A stretch of DNA of 64,000 nt. Source: Stutzerimonas stutzeri (GTDB taxonomy: Bacteria; Pseudomonadota; Gammaproteobacteria; Pseudomonadales; Pseudomonadaceae). Numbering within the stretch: the stretch's first letter is position 1; each line of letters begins with the position of its first letter. Location: assembly GCF_024448955.1 (NCBI RefSeq), contig NZ_JAMOIH010000001.1, forward strand, positions 310,001-374,000. The letters run 5' to 3'. Of this stretch, positions 26,729 to 35,155 are shown piece after piece. Under the pieces are notes generated by a model. It had not been told where the DNA came from. It saw only the letters and a list, made by a program, of their open reading frames with translations, and did no database searches. The position numbers were made by a program, and so were the translations under genes.

Positions 26729-27261
26729 CAGAAGAATCCTTCATCGATGTTGATCGTGTCGCCGGGGCGAACCAGTGTATTCATAGTGGCTTTTTCTTCG
26801 GCGCGGCTGCCTTCGGAGCCCCGCACGATGGTCATGCGCCTGGTCGATGCGCGCTCGGTCAGCCCACCAGCCAAGGCGATGGCCCGATCCAGGGTCAGTC
26901 CGGGCTGGAACGGATAGCCTCCGGGAAGTTTCACTTCGCCGGCGATGTAGAACTCGCGATAGTTAGCAACCGATACCGACACGCGCGGGTCAATCAGGTA
27001 GCCATCCTTCAGCTTCTCGACCAGCAGGTTGCGCACCTCGCCCGGCGTCTTGCCGTTGGCATCGACTTCACCAATGAAGGGAAAGGTGAAGGTTCCGGCG
27101 TCCGTCAGACGAATCTCTTCGAAGGTGAGGTCCGGCTCGCCGTGTACGTTGATACGAATGATGTCCCCTGATCCCAACTGGTACTGCGCGGCGCTGGCCG
27201 TTGCACTGAACGCCAGCAGCACAAGCACGGAAAGGCATTTGAAGATGTTCGGGATGCGCAT
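26728..27261 (-). CDS. Polysaccharide export outer-membrane protein (short Wza-like, SLBB domains)
   Basis: A 177-residue OPX-family export protein with a signal peptide (LVLLAFSATASAAQ). The poly-export motif YQLGSGDIIRINVHGEPDLTF follows, then an SLBB-like domain (FYIAGEVKLPGGYPFQPGLTL). It lacks a lipobox Cys and the C-terminal amphipathic helix of E. coli Wza. It is therefore a short OPX that probably relies on the adjacent outer-membrane barrel for the pore. The ATG at 27261 has AAGGAGGAG 6 bases upstream. It is the second gene of the EPS operon. Confidence 0.92.
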   Translation of the reverse strand: MRIPNIFKCLSVLVLLAFSATASAAQYQLGSGDIIRINVHGEPDLTFEEIRLTDAGTFTFPFIGEVDANGKTPGEVRNLLVEKLKDGYLIDPRVSVSVANYREFYIAGEVKLPGGYPFQPGLTLDRAIALAGGLTERASTRRMTIVRGSEGSRAEEKATMNTLVRPGDTINIDEGFF

Positions 27262-27303
27262 GATTGGCTCCTCCTTAGGCACTGGTTAAAGTCCTACCCG
27301 GCC

Positions 27304-28461
27304 TCAAAGGCTCAGGTCGAAACTCAGCAGGTAAACGTTTCGGTCGTAGCTTTCGATATCCACGTTGGAATCGTTTTCCGTCCGGAGGTATGAAAGGGTC
27401 ACGTCGATCCAGCGATCCGGCGACCAAGTCACGCCGGCGCCGTAGCCGGTGCGCTCATCGTCCCGATTGATGCCTTCATACTCGCGGTCCGAGAAGCGAT
27501 AGAGCAGTTCGGTCGATACGCGCGATGTCCACTCGTGATCCCAGGAGGCGATGGTCGTCCAGTCGTTGATGGTGCTGGCGCCGTCGTCGCCCTCATCGAA
27601 GGCGCGACGGGAATTGATCGTGAACGCCGAATACGTGCGCGGCTTGTAGGTGACGCCGACTTCCCACATGGGGCTGGTGAAGTCTTCACGTTGATCGCTG
27701 TCGAAGTCCTTGCGCTCGGCACCGAGCTTGACCGAGCCGGATGTTTTCGGGCCGCCTTCCCAGGTCGCACCGCCGAGCAGCGCCACGTTGGTGCTATCGC
27801 GCAGCGCACTGGAGAGTTTGTAGTCGTGGTCGGTGTGACGAACCTCGACCAGCGAGCGCGTGTTGGCGCCCAGGCGATGGAACCAGATGGAGTTGAACAT
27901 CAGGCTATCGCGTTCTTCGGAGGCGTTGAGGTTGTCGCTGTTGTGGTAGCGACGCTGTTCGTAGTTGGTACCGAACTCCAGCTGATTGCGCGCGCTCTGG
28001 GCACCGAAGCGGTACGCCGCGCGAGCAATGGCTCGGCTGTATTTGTCGTTTTCGGTATCGACCTCGGTATCCGCCGTTTCCTCTACACGATGGTAGGCAA
28101 GCCCCCAACTCAAGCGATGGCGAGAAGTGAATTCCAGGACACTTCTGAGCTGCAGATGATGGTCGGTATTGCTGGCTTCGGAGTCCGAATGAAAGATGTC
28201 GCTATTGAACGAGTACTCAAGCTCGTACTCGCTATTGCGGTTCCCGGTGCCGAGCAGGAAGGTCGGATTGATTCCCGTGACCCAGGACGCCTGCTCGTTA
28301 TCCGACAGGCCGCGATAGTTGTCATCGTAGCTCTCGCGCACGACTAGCGTGGGCGTGAACTCGAAGCCACCAATGCGAATATCCTGCGGATCGTTCTCTG
28401 CCCAGCTATTGGTAGCGACAAGGCACAGTAGCGATACACCTGGAAGCGTGATGTTCCTCAT
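27304..28461 (-). CDS. Outer-membrane beta-barrel protein of the EPS operon (EpsL-like)
   Basis: A 385-residue exported protein with a signal peptide (LPGVSLLCLVATNSWAE). A series of alternating polar/hydrophobic strands with many aromatic residues follows, ending in a C-terminal Leu-Ser-Phe-Asp-Leu-Ser-Leu strand. This is the pattern of the 16- to 18-strand barrels that open many exopolysaccharide operons (EpsL/PelB-like families). Together with the short OPX protein it probably forms the outer-membrane exit route. It is the first gene of the minus-strand EPS core, so the main promoter should be just upstream. Confidence 0.82.
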   Translation of the reverse strand: MRNITLPGVSLLCLVATNSWAENDPQDIRIGGFEFTPTLVVRESYDDNYRGLSDNEQASWVTGINPTFLLGTGNRNSEYELEYSFNSDIFHSDSEASNTDHHLQLRSVLEFTSRHRLSWGLAYHRVEETADTEVDTENDKYSRAIARAAYRFGAQSARNQLEFGTNYEQRRYHNSDNLNASEERDSLMFNSIWFHRLGANTRSLVEVRHTDHDYKLSSALRDSTNVALLGGATWEGGPKTSGSVKLGAERKDFDSDQREDFTSPMWEVGVTYKPRTYSAFTINSRRAFDEGDDGASTINDWTTIASWDHEWTSRVSTELLYRFSDREYEGINRDDERTGYGAGVTWSPDRWIDVTLSYLRTENDSNVDIESYDRNVYLLSFDLSL

Positions 28462-28889
28462 ATGGAATCCCTTCTCGGAGATAAATTGTTGTTCATGCCT
28501 TCACTCTGGCCGCGACGCCCATTCTTGTGAGGAGGCATAGACACGCAACAGACCGCAAATATCCCGGACAGTTGCAGAATCTCTGAGCGACGTAGATCAA
28601 AGCGGCAAAAACGCACGTGCTCCGCCCTTCAAGACAGGCTAGTGCCACGAGATACAGCCCCATAGGGAAGTACAGACGCACCGGCATTGCTACAGACATA
28701 GCCGTGAGTGCCTCGATCAGCGTTCGAACGGCAGGCTCGTAACATTCGGCAACGACTATTTAGACGAGCCACATCACTGCGCCGCCGCACCACGCAAACA
28801 GTTGGCGCACTAAAGCCCACCGCTTGCGTGTGTGTCGTAGAGATCGAGAAAGAAAGTCGGCGCCTGGCTGCTACGCCCGCGCCAACGGA
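28462..28889. promoter_or_regulatory. Upstream region of the EPS operon, no gene seen
   Basis: About 430 bases between the EPS operon start and the CvfB-like gene, both on the minus strand. No open frame here looks like protein. The region should hold the EPS promoter and operators, but I found no convincing sigma-70, sigma-54 or AlgU element by eye. Confidence 0.35.
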
Positions 28890-29726
28890 TCAGGTGCGCT
28901 CGATGCGATCCGGATGGATGACGATGCGGCCCTGCTTGTAGAGGCCGCCGATGGCCTTCTTGAAATTGCCTTTGCTGACGCCGAACAGCCGAGCGATCTC
29001 GTCGGCTGCGGTTTTGTCACTGACCGGCAGGCTGCCCTGGTTCTCCTGCAGTTTCTGCAGAATCAGCGCCTGCAGGGCGTCAGCGGCTTCGCTGCCCACC
29101 GGCTGGAGGCTCAGGCTGATCTTGCCGTCGGCGCGCATTTCCTTGATGAAGCCCTTTTCGTGCATACCGCTGCGCAGGAACTTGAACGCCTCGTTCTTGT
29201 GGATCAGCCCCCAATGCTTGCTGTTGATGATTGCCTTGTGCCCAAGATCGGTGGCCTCCACGACCAGTAAGTCAACGGCTTCGCCGACCTTGTAGCGCGG
29301 TGGCGTCTTGTCCAGGTAGCGATCCAGCCGCGCCGTAGCGGTGATGCGACGAGTGTGCTTGTCGAGGTAGACGTGAACGACACAGTAGTCGCCCTCGTTC
29401 AGTTGGCGTTTTTCCTCGGAATGTGGCAGCAGCAGATCCTTGGACAGCCCCCAGTCGAGAAACAGCCCAACGCGGTTGATCTCCTTGACCTTGAGGCTGG
29501 CGAATTCGCCCACCTGCACCTTCGGCTTCTCCGTGGTCGCAATGAGCTTGTCTTCGCTGTCGAGGTAAACGAAGACGTTCAGCCAGTCATCGACCTCAGT
29601 CGGCACATTCTTCGGGACGTAGCGATTGGGCAGCAGGATCTCGCCATCCGGCCCGCCGTCCAGGTAAAGGCCGAAACCGGTGTGCTTGACGATTTGCATG
29701 CTGTTGAAGCGCCCGATTGCGGCCAT
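28890..29726 (-). CDS. S1-domain RNA-binding protein (CvfB/YitL family)
   Basis: A 278-residue protein with tandem S1-like OB folds: an N-terminal KHTGFGLYLDGGPDGEILLP, a central VKEINRVGLFLDWGLSKDLLLP and a third S1-like module. The winged-helix C-terminus is DEIARLFGVSKGNFKKAIGGLYKQGRI. This is the CvfB/YitL architecture; CvfB binds RNA and affects virulence gene expression in Staphylococcus. It is cytoplasmic. It has no functional link to the EPS genes beyond position. Confidence 0.9.
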   Translation of the reverse strand: MAAIGRFNSMQIVKHTGFGLYLDGGPDGEILLPNRYVPKNVPTEVDDWLNVFVYLDSEDKLIATTEKPKVQVGEFASLKVKEINRVGLFLDWGLSKDLLLPHSEEKRQLNEGDYCVVHVYLDKHTRRITATARLDRYLDKTPPRYKVGEAVDLLVVEATDLGHKAIINSKHWGLIHKNEAFKFLRSGMHEKGFIKEMRADGKISLSLQPVGSEAADALQALILQKLQENQGSLPVSDKTAADEIARLFGVSKGNFKKAIGGLYKQGRIVIHPDRIERT

Positions 29727-29849
29727 GTGAAAAATCCTGTGGGTCGAAGGCGGCGATTCTAGCAGGCCGGTCGGACGCCAGCGCCCGCCCGGTCAGCTGA
29801 ATCACCCTGAAACAAGGGCGAGGCTGGACATACGTCCGCCCCGAGTAAC

Positions 29850-29975
29850 TCATTGCGGCAATGCATAGGCGATGATCGAATCGCCCGCTTTGGTTCCGAG
29901 CGAGCCATGACCGCCGGCCGGCGACCGCCACTTGCGCAATTCCTTGCCGGTGGTGGCGTCGTAGGCGCGCAGGTG
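29850..29975 (-). pseudogene. Remnant of a membrane-bound PQQ glucose dehydrogenase (3' end)
   Basis: Not an intact gene. The minus-strand frame reads HLRAYDATTGKELRKW, then SPAGGHGSLGTKAGDSIIAY and ALPQ before a stop. The last 20 or so residues match the extreme C-terminus of quinoprotein glucose dehydrogenases (GGHGSLGTKxGDxIxAYALP), and the first 13 match a propeller segment normally about 30 residues further upstream. The part between is missing; the joint falls at a Pro-Ala-Gly-Gly / Ala-Gly-Gly sequence, which fits deletion between short GC-rich repeats. The other 700 or more residues are absent. It lies directly downstream of an intact soluble PQQ sugar dehydrogenase gene. Confidence 0.75.
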
Positions 29976-29998
29976 CAGGCATTCTCGATGAGATGCTC

Positions 29999-31156
29999 TC
30001 AACGTCCGCCTTCGCTCGCATCGAGACCAACGCGCAGGAGCTTGCCGCTGGCCGAGTCGGTCAGCAGATAAAGATAGCCGTCGGGTCCCAGGCGAACGTC
30101 GCGAACTCGCGCGCCGAGATCCTTCAGCAAGCGCTCGTCATGGGTCACCTTGTCACCATCGAGCTGCAGGCGAATCAGCGACTGATCCACCAGCGCGCCG
30201 ATGAACAGGTTGTGCTGCCATGCGGGGAAGCGTTCCGCGTCGTAGAAGGCCATGCCGCTGATGCCGGGCGAACGTTCCCAGACGTAGTGCGGGGGCTCGG
30301 TACCGTCCACGGTTTTACCCTTGGCTTCGGGGATCGGCTGGCCGCTGTAGTTGATGCCATGAGTCGCCAGTGGCCAGCCGTAATTGAGCCCCGGTTGCGG
30401 AATATTGATTTCATCACCGCCTCGCGGGCCGTGTTCATGCGTCCAGAGCGCGCCGCTCCAAGGGTTGAGCGCGGCCCCCTGTTGATTGCGATGACCGTAG
30501 GACCAGATTTCTGGCCGGGCGCCTTCGGTATCCACCATCGGATTGTCGTCCGGAACCTTGCCGTCCGGGTGAATCCGCACCAGCTTGCCCTGCAGCTTGT
30601 CCAGATCCTGAGCGGTAGGCCGCTGGTTGTTTTCCCCCAGCGCTATGAATAAGTGGCCGCTGCCATCGAAGACCAGTCGCGAACCGAAATGGATGCCGTT
30701 CGAGAGCTTTGGCTGCTGGCGAAAAATGACCGTGAAATCTTCCAGCCCGCTCAGGTCATCGGCCAGCCGGCCACGACCCACGGTGGTGCCGGCCTTGCCC
30801 TCGCCTTCTTCGGCATAGCTGAGGTAGACCAACCGATCCTGCGCGAAGCTGGGCGATAGCTGCACGTCCAGCAATCCGCCCTGCGCCTGCGCATAGACGT
30901 CGGGCACGCCGTCGAGCGGCTCGGAAAGCTGCCCGTTGCCGTCAACCACACGCAACCTGCCGGGACGCTCTGTGACCAGCATGCCGGCAGCGTCCGGCAG
31001 GAAGGCAACGGCCCAGGGGTACTCCAGACCGGTGGCAATCTCTTCGACGGAGACACGACCCTGCTCGCTGTCGAAATATTCAACCTCGGCGACCGCGAGG
31101 GTCGAACAGGAGAGTGTGGTGCAACAGATGATGGCGCGAATGGCATGGCGCGGCAT
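29999..31156 (-). CDS. PQQ-dependent aldose sugar dehydrogenase (YliI/Asd-like)
   Basis: A 385-residue periplasmic enzyme with a signal peptide (ICCTTLSCSTLAVAE). It is a six-bladed propeller of the soluble sGDH/YliI family that oxidises aldoses using pyrroloquinoline quinone. Landmarks are GLEYPWAVAFLPD, QGGLLDVQLSP, EIWSYGHRNQQGAALNPWSG, and WTHEHGPRGGDEIN with the active-site His region. The ATG at 31156 has GGAGGA about 8 bases upstream; the longer frame to 31429 lies over the divergent small gene. PQQ synthesis genes are not in the window. Confidence 0.92.
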   Translation of the reverse strand: MPRHAIRAIICCTTLSCSTLAVAEVEYFDSEQGRVSVEEIATGLEYPWAVAFLPDAAGMLVTERPGRLRVVDGNGQLSEPLDGVPDVYAQAQGGLLDVQLSPSFAQDRLVYLSYAEEGEGKAGTTVGRGRLADDLSGLEDFTVIFRQQPKLSNGIHFGSRLVFDGSGHLFIALGENNQRPTAQDLDKLQGKLVRIHPDGKVPDDNPMVDTEGARPEIWSYGHRNQQGAALNPWSGALWTHEHGPRGGDEINIPQPGLNYGWPLATHGINYSGQPIPEAKGKTVDGTEPPHYVWERSPGISGMAFYDAERFPAWQHNLFIGALVDQSLIRLQLDGDKVTHDERLLKDLGARVRDVRLGPDGYLYLLTDSASGKLLRVGLDASEGGR

Positions 31157-31244
31157 GAAGAATCCTCCGGAGCGAAACGGGCAATATCTAATGAAGACCA
31201 TAGACGAAGCGATTTGCTCATCTGATGACCGTTCAAGGAAAAAT

Positions 31245-31273
31245 CGAACAAAAATTAGCCATATCTGTATAAT
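31245..31273 (+). promoter_or_regulatory. Candidate promoter for the small 61-residue gene
   Basis: A perfect TATAAT sits at 31268-31273, about 30 bases before the ATG at 31303. A poor -35 match (CGAACA) lies 17 bases upstream in an AT-rich stretch. Confidence 0.4.
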
Positions 31274-31302
31274 GGCCGGTTCGACTGATCCACAGGAATC
31301 CG

Positions 31303-31488
31303 ATGACGATGGCCGCCAAGACCACATCCGCGAAACGCAAACCCGAACCCGCCAGCGAAACCAGCCAGTCCCTGGCCGAGCAGATGGCCGCCTTTCTGAA
31401 GGCCGGTGGTGAAGTTCAGAAGATCCCAAACGGCGTCAGTGGCCAGACTCAAGGCCCATCCCGGCAGATCACCATCAGTAAGAAATAG
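31303..31488 (+). CDS. Small conserved-looking basic protein of unknown function
   Basis: A 61-residue protein: a basic, Ala/Lys/Pro-rich N-terminus (AAKTTSAKRKPEPA), a short amphipathic helix SLAEQMAAFLKAGGEVQKI and a Gly/Lys tail ending ITISKK. AGGA lies 5 bases before the ATG, and a TATAAT box lies just upstream, so it is very probably expressed. I recall similar small proteins in pseudomonads without a known role. It has no membrane segment and may bind nucleic acid; that is a guess from composition. Confidence 0.7.
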   Translation: MTMAAKTTSAKRKPEPASETSQSLAEQMAAFLKAGGEVQKIPNGVSGQTQGPSRQITISKK

Positions 31489-31603
31489 ATAGCCAGAAAA
31501 ATAGCCAAGTAGTAAACCCGCAACACTTGACCGCGAGCTTCAGCTGTCACGCAGTACTGCAGTGGCTCGCCGGGTTTCCCCTCCCGCGACATCCGAGATA
31601 CCC

Positions 31604-32326
31604 ATGACCGACCCGATACGCCTGTCCAAACGCCTCGCCGAGCAACTCGGCTGTTCCCGGCGCGAGGCTGAGCTGTATATCGAGGGTGGCTGGGTCAGCG
31701 TCGACGGGCAAATCATCGAAGCCCCCTATTTCAAGGTCGACGGCCAACGAATCGAACTCCTGCCTGGCGCCATCGCATCCGAGCTGCCGCCCGTCACGCT
31801 GCTGCTACACAAACCGGCCGGCCAAGCCACCGCAGCAGATCCGGCGGGCGCGATGGAACAGCTAGCCAAGGCAAGCCACTGGACGAGCGATGACGCTCGT
31901 CTCGCACCGCGTGATCGGCACTTAGCTCGTCAGACCGCACTGCTACCGCTGGAGCCGGATGCCAGTGGGCTAGTCGTGTTCAGCCAGCAGCGCGAGGTGA
32001 TCCGCAAACTCGCCGACCCTCGCGACAAGCTCGAACAGGAATACATCGTGGAAGTCGCCGGCGAACCCGAGGAAGGTGGCCTGGCATTGCTGGCCAAAGG
32101 CATCGGGCACCGCGGCCGGATCCTACCCAAAGCCAAGGCCAGCTGGCAGAACGAAACCCGTCTGCGCATCGTGCTCAAGGCACCGCAAGCGGGCGATCTG
32201 CGACAGCTTTGCGAGGCCATCGGCCTGCAGATGCTCAACTGCAAGCGCATACGCGTCGGTCGCCTGTCGATGGCCAAGCTGCCGGTCGGCGAGTGGCGTT
32301 TTCTCGGCGAGCACGAACGCTTCTAG
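31604..32326 (+). CDS. RNA pseudouridine synthase (RsuA/RluF-like, S4 domain)
   Basis: About 240 residues. An N-terminal S4 RNA-binding domain (IRLSKRLAEQLGCSRREAELYIEGGWVSVDG) is followed by the RsuA-type catalytic domain, beginning VTLLLHKPAG. The catalytic Asp is in LLPLEPDASGLVVFSQ, a variant of the usual GRLDxxTxGLL. The terminal block LNCKRIRVGRLSMAKLPVGEWR is standard. It isomerises a uridine in ribosomal RNA; which site is not clear. ATG 31604 gives the normal S4 opening; the open frame upstream to 31562 is not family-like. Confidence 0.9.
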   Translation: MTDPIRLSKRLAEQLGCSRREAELYIEGGWVSVDGQIIEAPYFKVDGQRIELLPGAIASELPPVTLLLHKPAGQATAADPAGAMEQLAKASHWTSDDARLAPRDRHLARQTALLPLEPDASGLVVFSQQREVIRKLADPRDKLEQEYIVEVAGEPEEGGLALLAKGIGHRGRILPKAKASWQNETRLRIVLKAPQAGDLRQLCEAIGLQMLNCKRIRVGRLSMAKLPVGEWRFLGEHERF

Positions 32327-32486
32327 AACGAAAACAGCCTCTCGGCAAAAAAACGAACCAGCCTGGTTGCTCGCTCCCTGCCGCCTGTCGACTATGCTTG
32401 TTCATCATCGAACAGGCAAAAGCCATCCGCGGGCAGCATCACCGAGTCCTGGACCGGCCGCTTCGCCATCATTCTGAAGGTGCGCC

Positions 32487-33248
32487 ATGCAACGACTCGT
32501 TGTGGTGCTCGTGCTCGCTCTCCTGCCTTCGATCGGCACCACGCAGCAGCGGATCGAGGTGTGGAACTATCACTTTTCGCCCCCATTCATACTCGGCGAT
32601 GGGCAGGGCCTTTCGCACGCGTTCGTCGAACTACTCAATCGCGACCCGGCCAACCGTGGCCGCTTCCGTTTCGAGCTAGTGGAGCTACCGCGCAAGCGTG
32701 TGGACATTCGCCTCGCCCGAAACCGCCCCGGCATCCTGCTCTGGGCAACGCCGAGCTTTTTCACTGCCGCGCAGACAGCAAACGCCAGATGGTCGGAACC
32801 GTTACTCATCGATCAACAGGTATTCGTCTCACTACCCGATGCGCCGGTTGAATATGAAGGGCCGGAATCCTTGCACGGCCTGGTTCTGGGTGGTGTGCTC
32901 GGCCACCGGTATCAGGGACTCGAGGAAGATATCGCCAAGGGTGCGATAGAACGCCAGAATGTACACAACGATCTGCAGAACCTCGAGAAGCTGCTCTCCG
33001 GGCGCATCAATACTTTATTGATCGCTCGCTCCACCCTGCTCCATTACCGCAAGGAACATAACCCGGGCGAGCTATACATATCGTCAACGCCCTTGTACCA
33101 GTTCGCGCGGCACATGCTGATAAGCGACACGCTGGACGAAGCGGTGAAAGACTATCTTGATCAATTACTCAGCACCCTTCCAGCTAACCCCGAGTGGCAG
33201 GTCCTTCTGTTTCACTATGGCCTCAAGCCCATCGCCAGCGAGCCATGA
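32487..33248 (+). CDS. Periplasmic solute-binding-like protein (TIGR02285-type)
   Basis: A 253-residue exported protein with a short signal peptide (LVVVLVLALLPSIGTTQ) and a periplasmic binding protein type-II fold of the amino-acid-binding (SBP_bac_3) kind. Examples are EVWNYHFSPPFILGDGQGLSHAFVELLN and LARNRPGILLWATPSFF. No transporter genes are adjacent, so it may be an orphan binding protein or a signalling partner. Ligand unknown. Confidence 0.72.
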   Translation: MQRLVVVLVLALLPSIGTTQQRIEVWNYHFSPPFILGDGQGLSHAFVELLNRDPANRGRFRFELVELPRKRVDIRLARNRPGILLWATPSFFTAAQTANARWSEPLLIDQQVFVSLPDAPVEYEGPESLHGLVLGGVLGHRYQGLEEDIAKGAIERQNVHNDLQNLEKLLSGRINTLLIARSTLLHYRKEHNPGELYISSTPLYQFARHMLISDTLDEAVKDYLDQLLSTLPANPEWQVLLFHYGLKPIASEP

Positions 33249-33326
33249 GTCGGTCTGAACAGAAACGAAACTCGCAGGTCAGAACTCGCGCTGACACACA
33301 TAAACAATCCAGAGAACAAGGCAGCG

Positions 33327-33860
33327 ATGAAGAACTCATTACTACTCGGACTGCTCATCGTCCTGGGCGGCTGCGCCTCTCAACCCTGTGACCAACCGGG
33401 CAGCTCCTGTCGTGCAGAGCGACTGCTCTATCAGAACGATCTTCTGCAAGCCAAGATTCTCATCTCCATCGGCGACGAAGACGGCTATGAACTGGCCGAC
33501 GCCCTGCTCGAACGCAGTGCTCATCTCGACGAGCACGGCGAAATCGAGTTCTATCAGGCACTGCTGCTGATACGCCAGGGACCGCAACAGGCCGGCGTGC
33601 TGAACCTGCTCGAACAGTCGCGCGCCAAGGGCCACCCGCATGCGACGGCGCTGCTCTACAAAATGCACCAAGAGCCCTATCTGCTGGACGTACGCGACAC
33701 CACCAAGGCCGATGAATATCGCCAGGCCTACGCCGAGCTTGATGTCGCGCGCAGCGGCTATCCATCCTTCGATAAAGCTCTGGAGCTGGTCTCCCAGCTC
33801 GTCGAGCCGCCGCCGCCAATACCCGAGCGGGTCGATCCCTGCCCCACTAAATGCCTGTGA
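33327..33860 (+). CDS. Hypothetical lipoprotein
   Basis: A 177-residue protein with a clear lipoprotein signal: KNSLLLGLLIVLGGC, with Cys 16 as lipidation site. The mature part has four further Cys (PCDQPGSSC near the start and PCPTKC at the end), suggesting two disulfides, and helical Sel1/TPR-like repeats (FYQALLLIRQGPQQAGVLNLLEQ). The residue after the lipid Cys is Ala, so an outer-membrane location is likely. I do not recognise the family. Confidence 0.7.
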   Translation: MKNSLLLGLLIVLGGCASQPCDQPGSSCRAERLLYQNDLLQAKILISIGDEDGYELADALLERSAHLDEHGEIEFYQALLLIRQGPQQAGVLNLLEQSRAKGHPHATALLYKMHQEPYLLDVRDTTKADEYRQAYAELDVARSGYPSFDKALELVSQLVEPPPPIPERVDPCPTKCL

Positions 33861-33866
33861 ACTGCC

Positions 33867-34058
33867 TCACCGGGGTGTAGGTGTCTGCGATACCTTGGGC
33901 TCCTGCTCCCCGTCCATCACGGCTTGCGCCTCTTCACGCGTGGCATAGGGGCCGGCAATCGTCTTGCCGTCCATTTCCACCACCCAACAAGTCACCCAGG
34001 TCGGGCGCCAACCCTGCGGTACCTGGTCTCCGGTCAGCTGTTTGATCGTCGTCTGCAT
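33867..34058 (-). CDS. Small hypothetical protein
   Basis: A 63-residue protein with GGAGGT about 4 bases before the ATG at 34058, a strong ribosome site that decides this start over the longer frame to 34103. The sequence has the pattern VTCWVVEMDGKTIAGPYATREEAQAVMDG, which looks like a small SPOR-like or DUF-type beta-alpha fold with the frequent phrase GPYATREEA. No signal peptide. Function unknown. Confidence 0.65.
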   Translation of the reverse strand: MQTTIKQLTGDQVPQGWRPTWVTCWVVEMDGKTIAGPYATREEAQAVMDGEQEPKVSQTPTPR

Positions 34059-34267
34059 GCCTACCTCCACATTGATACGTTGTTGCAGGCGTGCCGGCGA
34101 CACACCCTCTTCAATAAAGGGACCACAAGTTCGACCGTTCTTCTCGCCGAAACAAACCGTTGCTGTTTTGGCTCGAACTGCCGGGACGTCCTGTCGTTCT
34201 ATTAATAGGCGAGAAGGCCATTTCGTCCTTATCGAGAGATGCCCATATCAAGACGACGAGGGCTCCG

Positions 34268-35143
34268 ATGCAGATCCGTCAGACACGTGGCTGCAAGACA
34301 TTGCTGTTGTTGGTGGCGCTCACGCTTATCCTCGCCGGCTGCAGCCGCATCAACCTCGCGTACCGCAACCTGGACACGCTGATCCCGTGGTGGATCGATG
34401 ACTATCTGGATTTGAATCGCGATCAGCAGAAGCGCTTCCGCTCGCAGCTGCGCGACCATCTTAGCTGGCACTGCCAAACGCAATTACCGGTCTATCTCGA
34501 CATCCTCGGACAGCTGCAGCACCAGGTTCGGCGGGATGAAATCAACGAGGCCACGCTGCGCAATCACTATCAACATGCGAAACAGGCGATTCAGGCAATT
34601 ACCGAAGAAATCACCCCGACCACCACGCAGCTTCTGCGTGATCTTGACGATGCACAGGTCAGAACGCTCAACGAGGCGCTCGAGAAAGACCGTCGCGAGC
34701 GGGCCGAGAAATACTTGCAGCCACCCCTGGACCGCCAGATCAGAGAGCGTGCCGAACGCATGGGCGAGCGGGTCGAGCATTGGCTGGGCACGATCAACGC
34801 GGCGCAACGGCAACGCATTCTCGTCTGGGCGCATACGCTCGGAGAGCATAACCGACTGTGGCTGGACAACCGGGTGCAATGGCAACACGCCCTAAGTGCC
34901 GCGGTCGCCCAGCGTCACGAAGCGGGATTCGATGATCGCATCGCACGGCTGCTACAAGGCGGCGAAGCCTTCTGGACTGCCGAGTACCGAGCGGCTTTCG
35001 ACCGCATCGAACAGGCTGCCCTGGATTTGGCCAGCGATCTCTACGCGATGTCCGATGCCGACCAGCGAGGTCATCTCGACGGCCAATTAGAGAACCTGCG
35101 CAAGGATTTGGGCTCGCTGGCCTGTTTGCCGGAGTCGCGCTGA
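34268..35143 (+). CDS. DUF6279 family lipoprotein
   Basis: About 291 residues. The lipoprotein signal LLLLVALTLILAGC precedes SRINLAYRNLDTLIPWWIDDYLDLNRDQQ, the hallmark opening of DUF6279. The rest is almost entirely alpha-helical and highly charged, with many Arg/Glu pairs. Chosen start ATG 34268, with GAGGG about 7 bases upstream. The family is common in pseudomonads and its function is unknown; helical bundles of this type often sit under the outer membrane. Confidence 0.85.
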   Translation: MQIRQTRGCKTLLLLVALTLILAGCSRINLAYRNLDTLIPWWIDDYLDLNRDQQKRFRSQLRDHLSWHCQTQLPVYLDILGQLQHQVRRDEINEATLRNHYQHAKQAIQAITEEITPTTTQLLRDLDDAQVRTLNEALEKDRRERAEKYLQPPLDRQIRERAERMGERVEHWLGTINAAQRQRILVWAHTLGEHNRLWLDNRVQWQHALSAAVAQRHEAGFDDRIARLLQGGEAFWTAEYRAAFDRIEQAALDLASDLYAMSDADQRGHLDGQLENLRKDLGSLACLPESR

Positions 35144-35155
35144 CTGCGGGCTTCC

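Noticed and set aside
29993..30652. Plus-strand frame of about 220 codons opposite the sugar dehydrogenase
   Set aside because: It lies entirely antisense to a well-supported gene and shows no family features or ribosome site.
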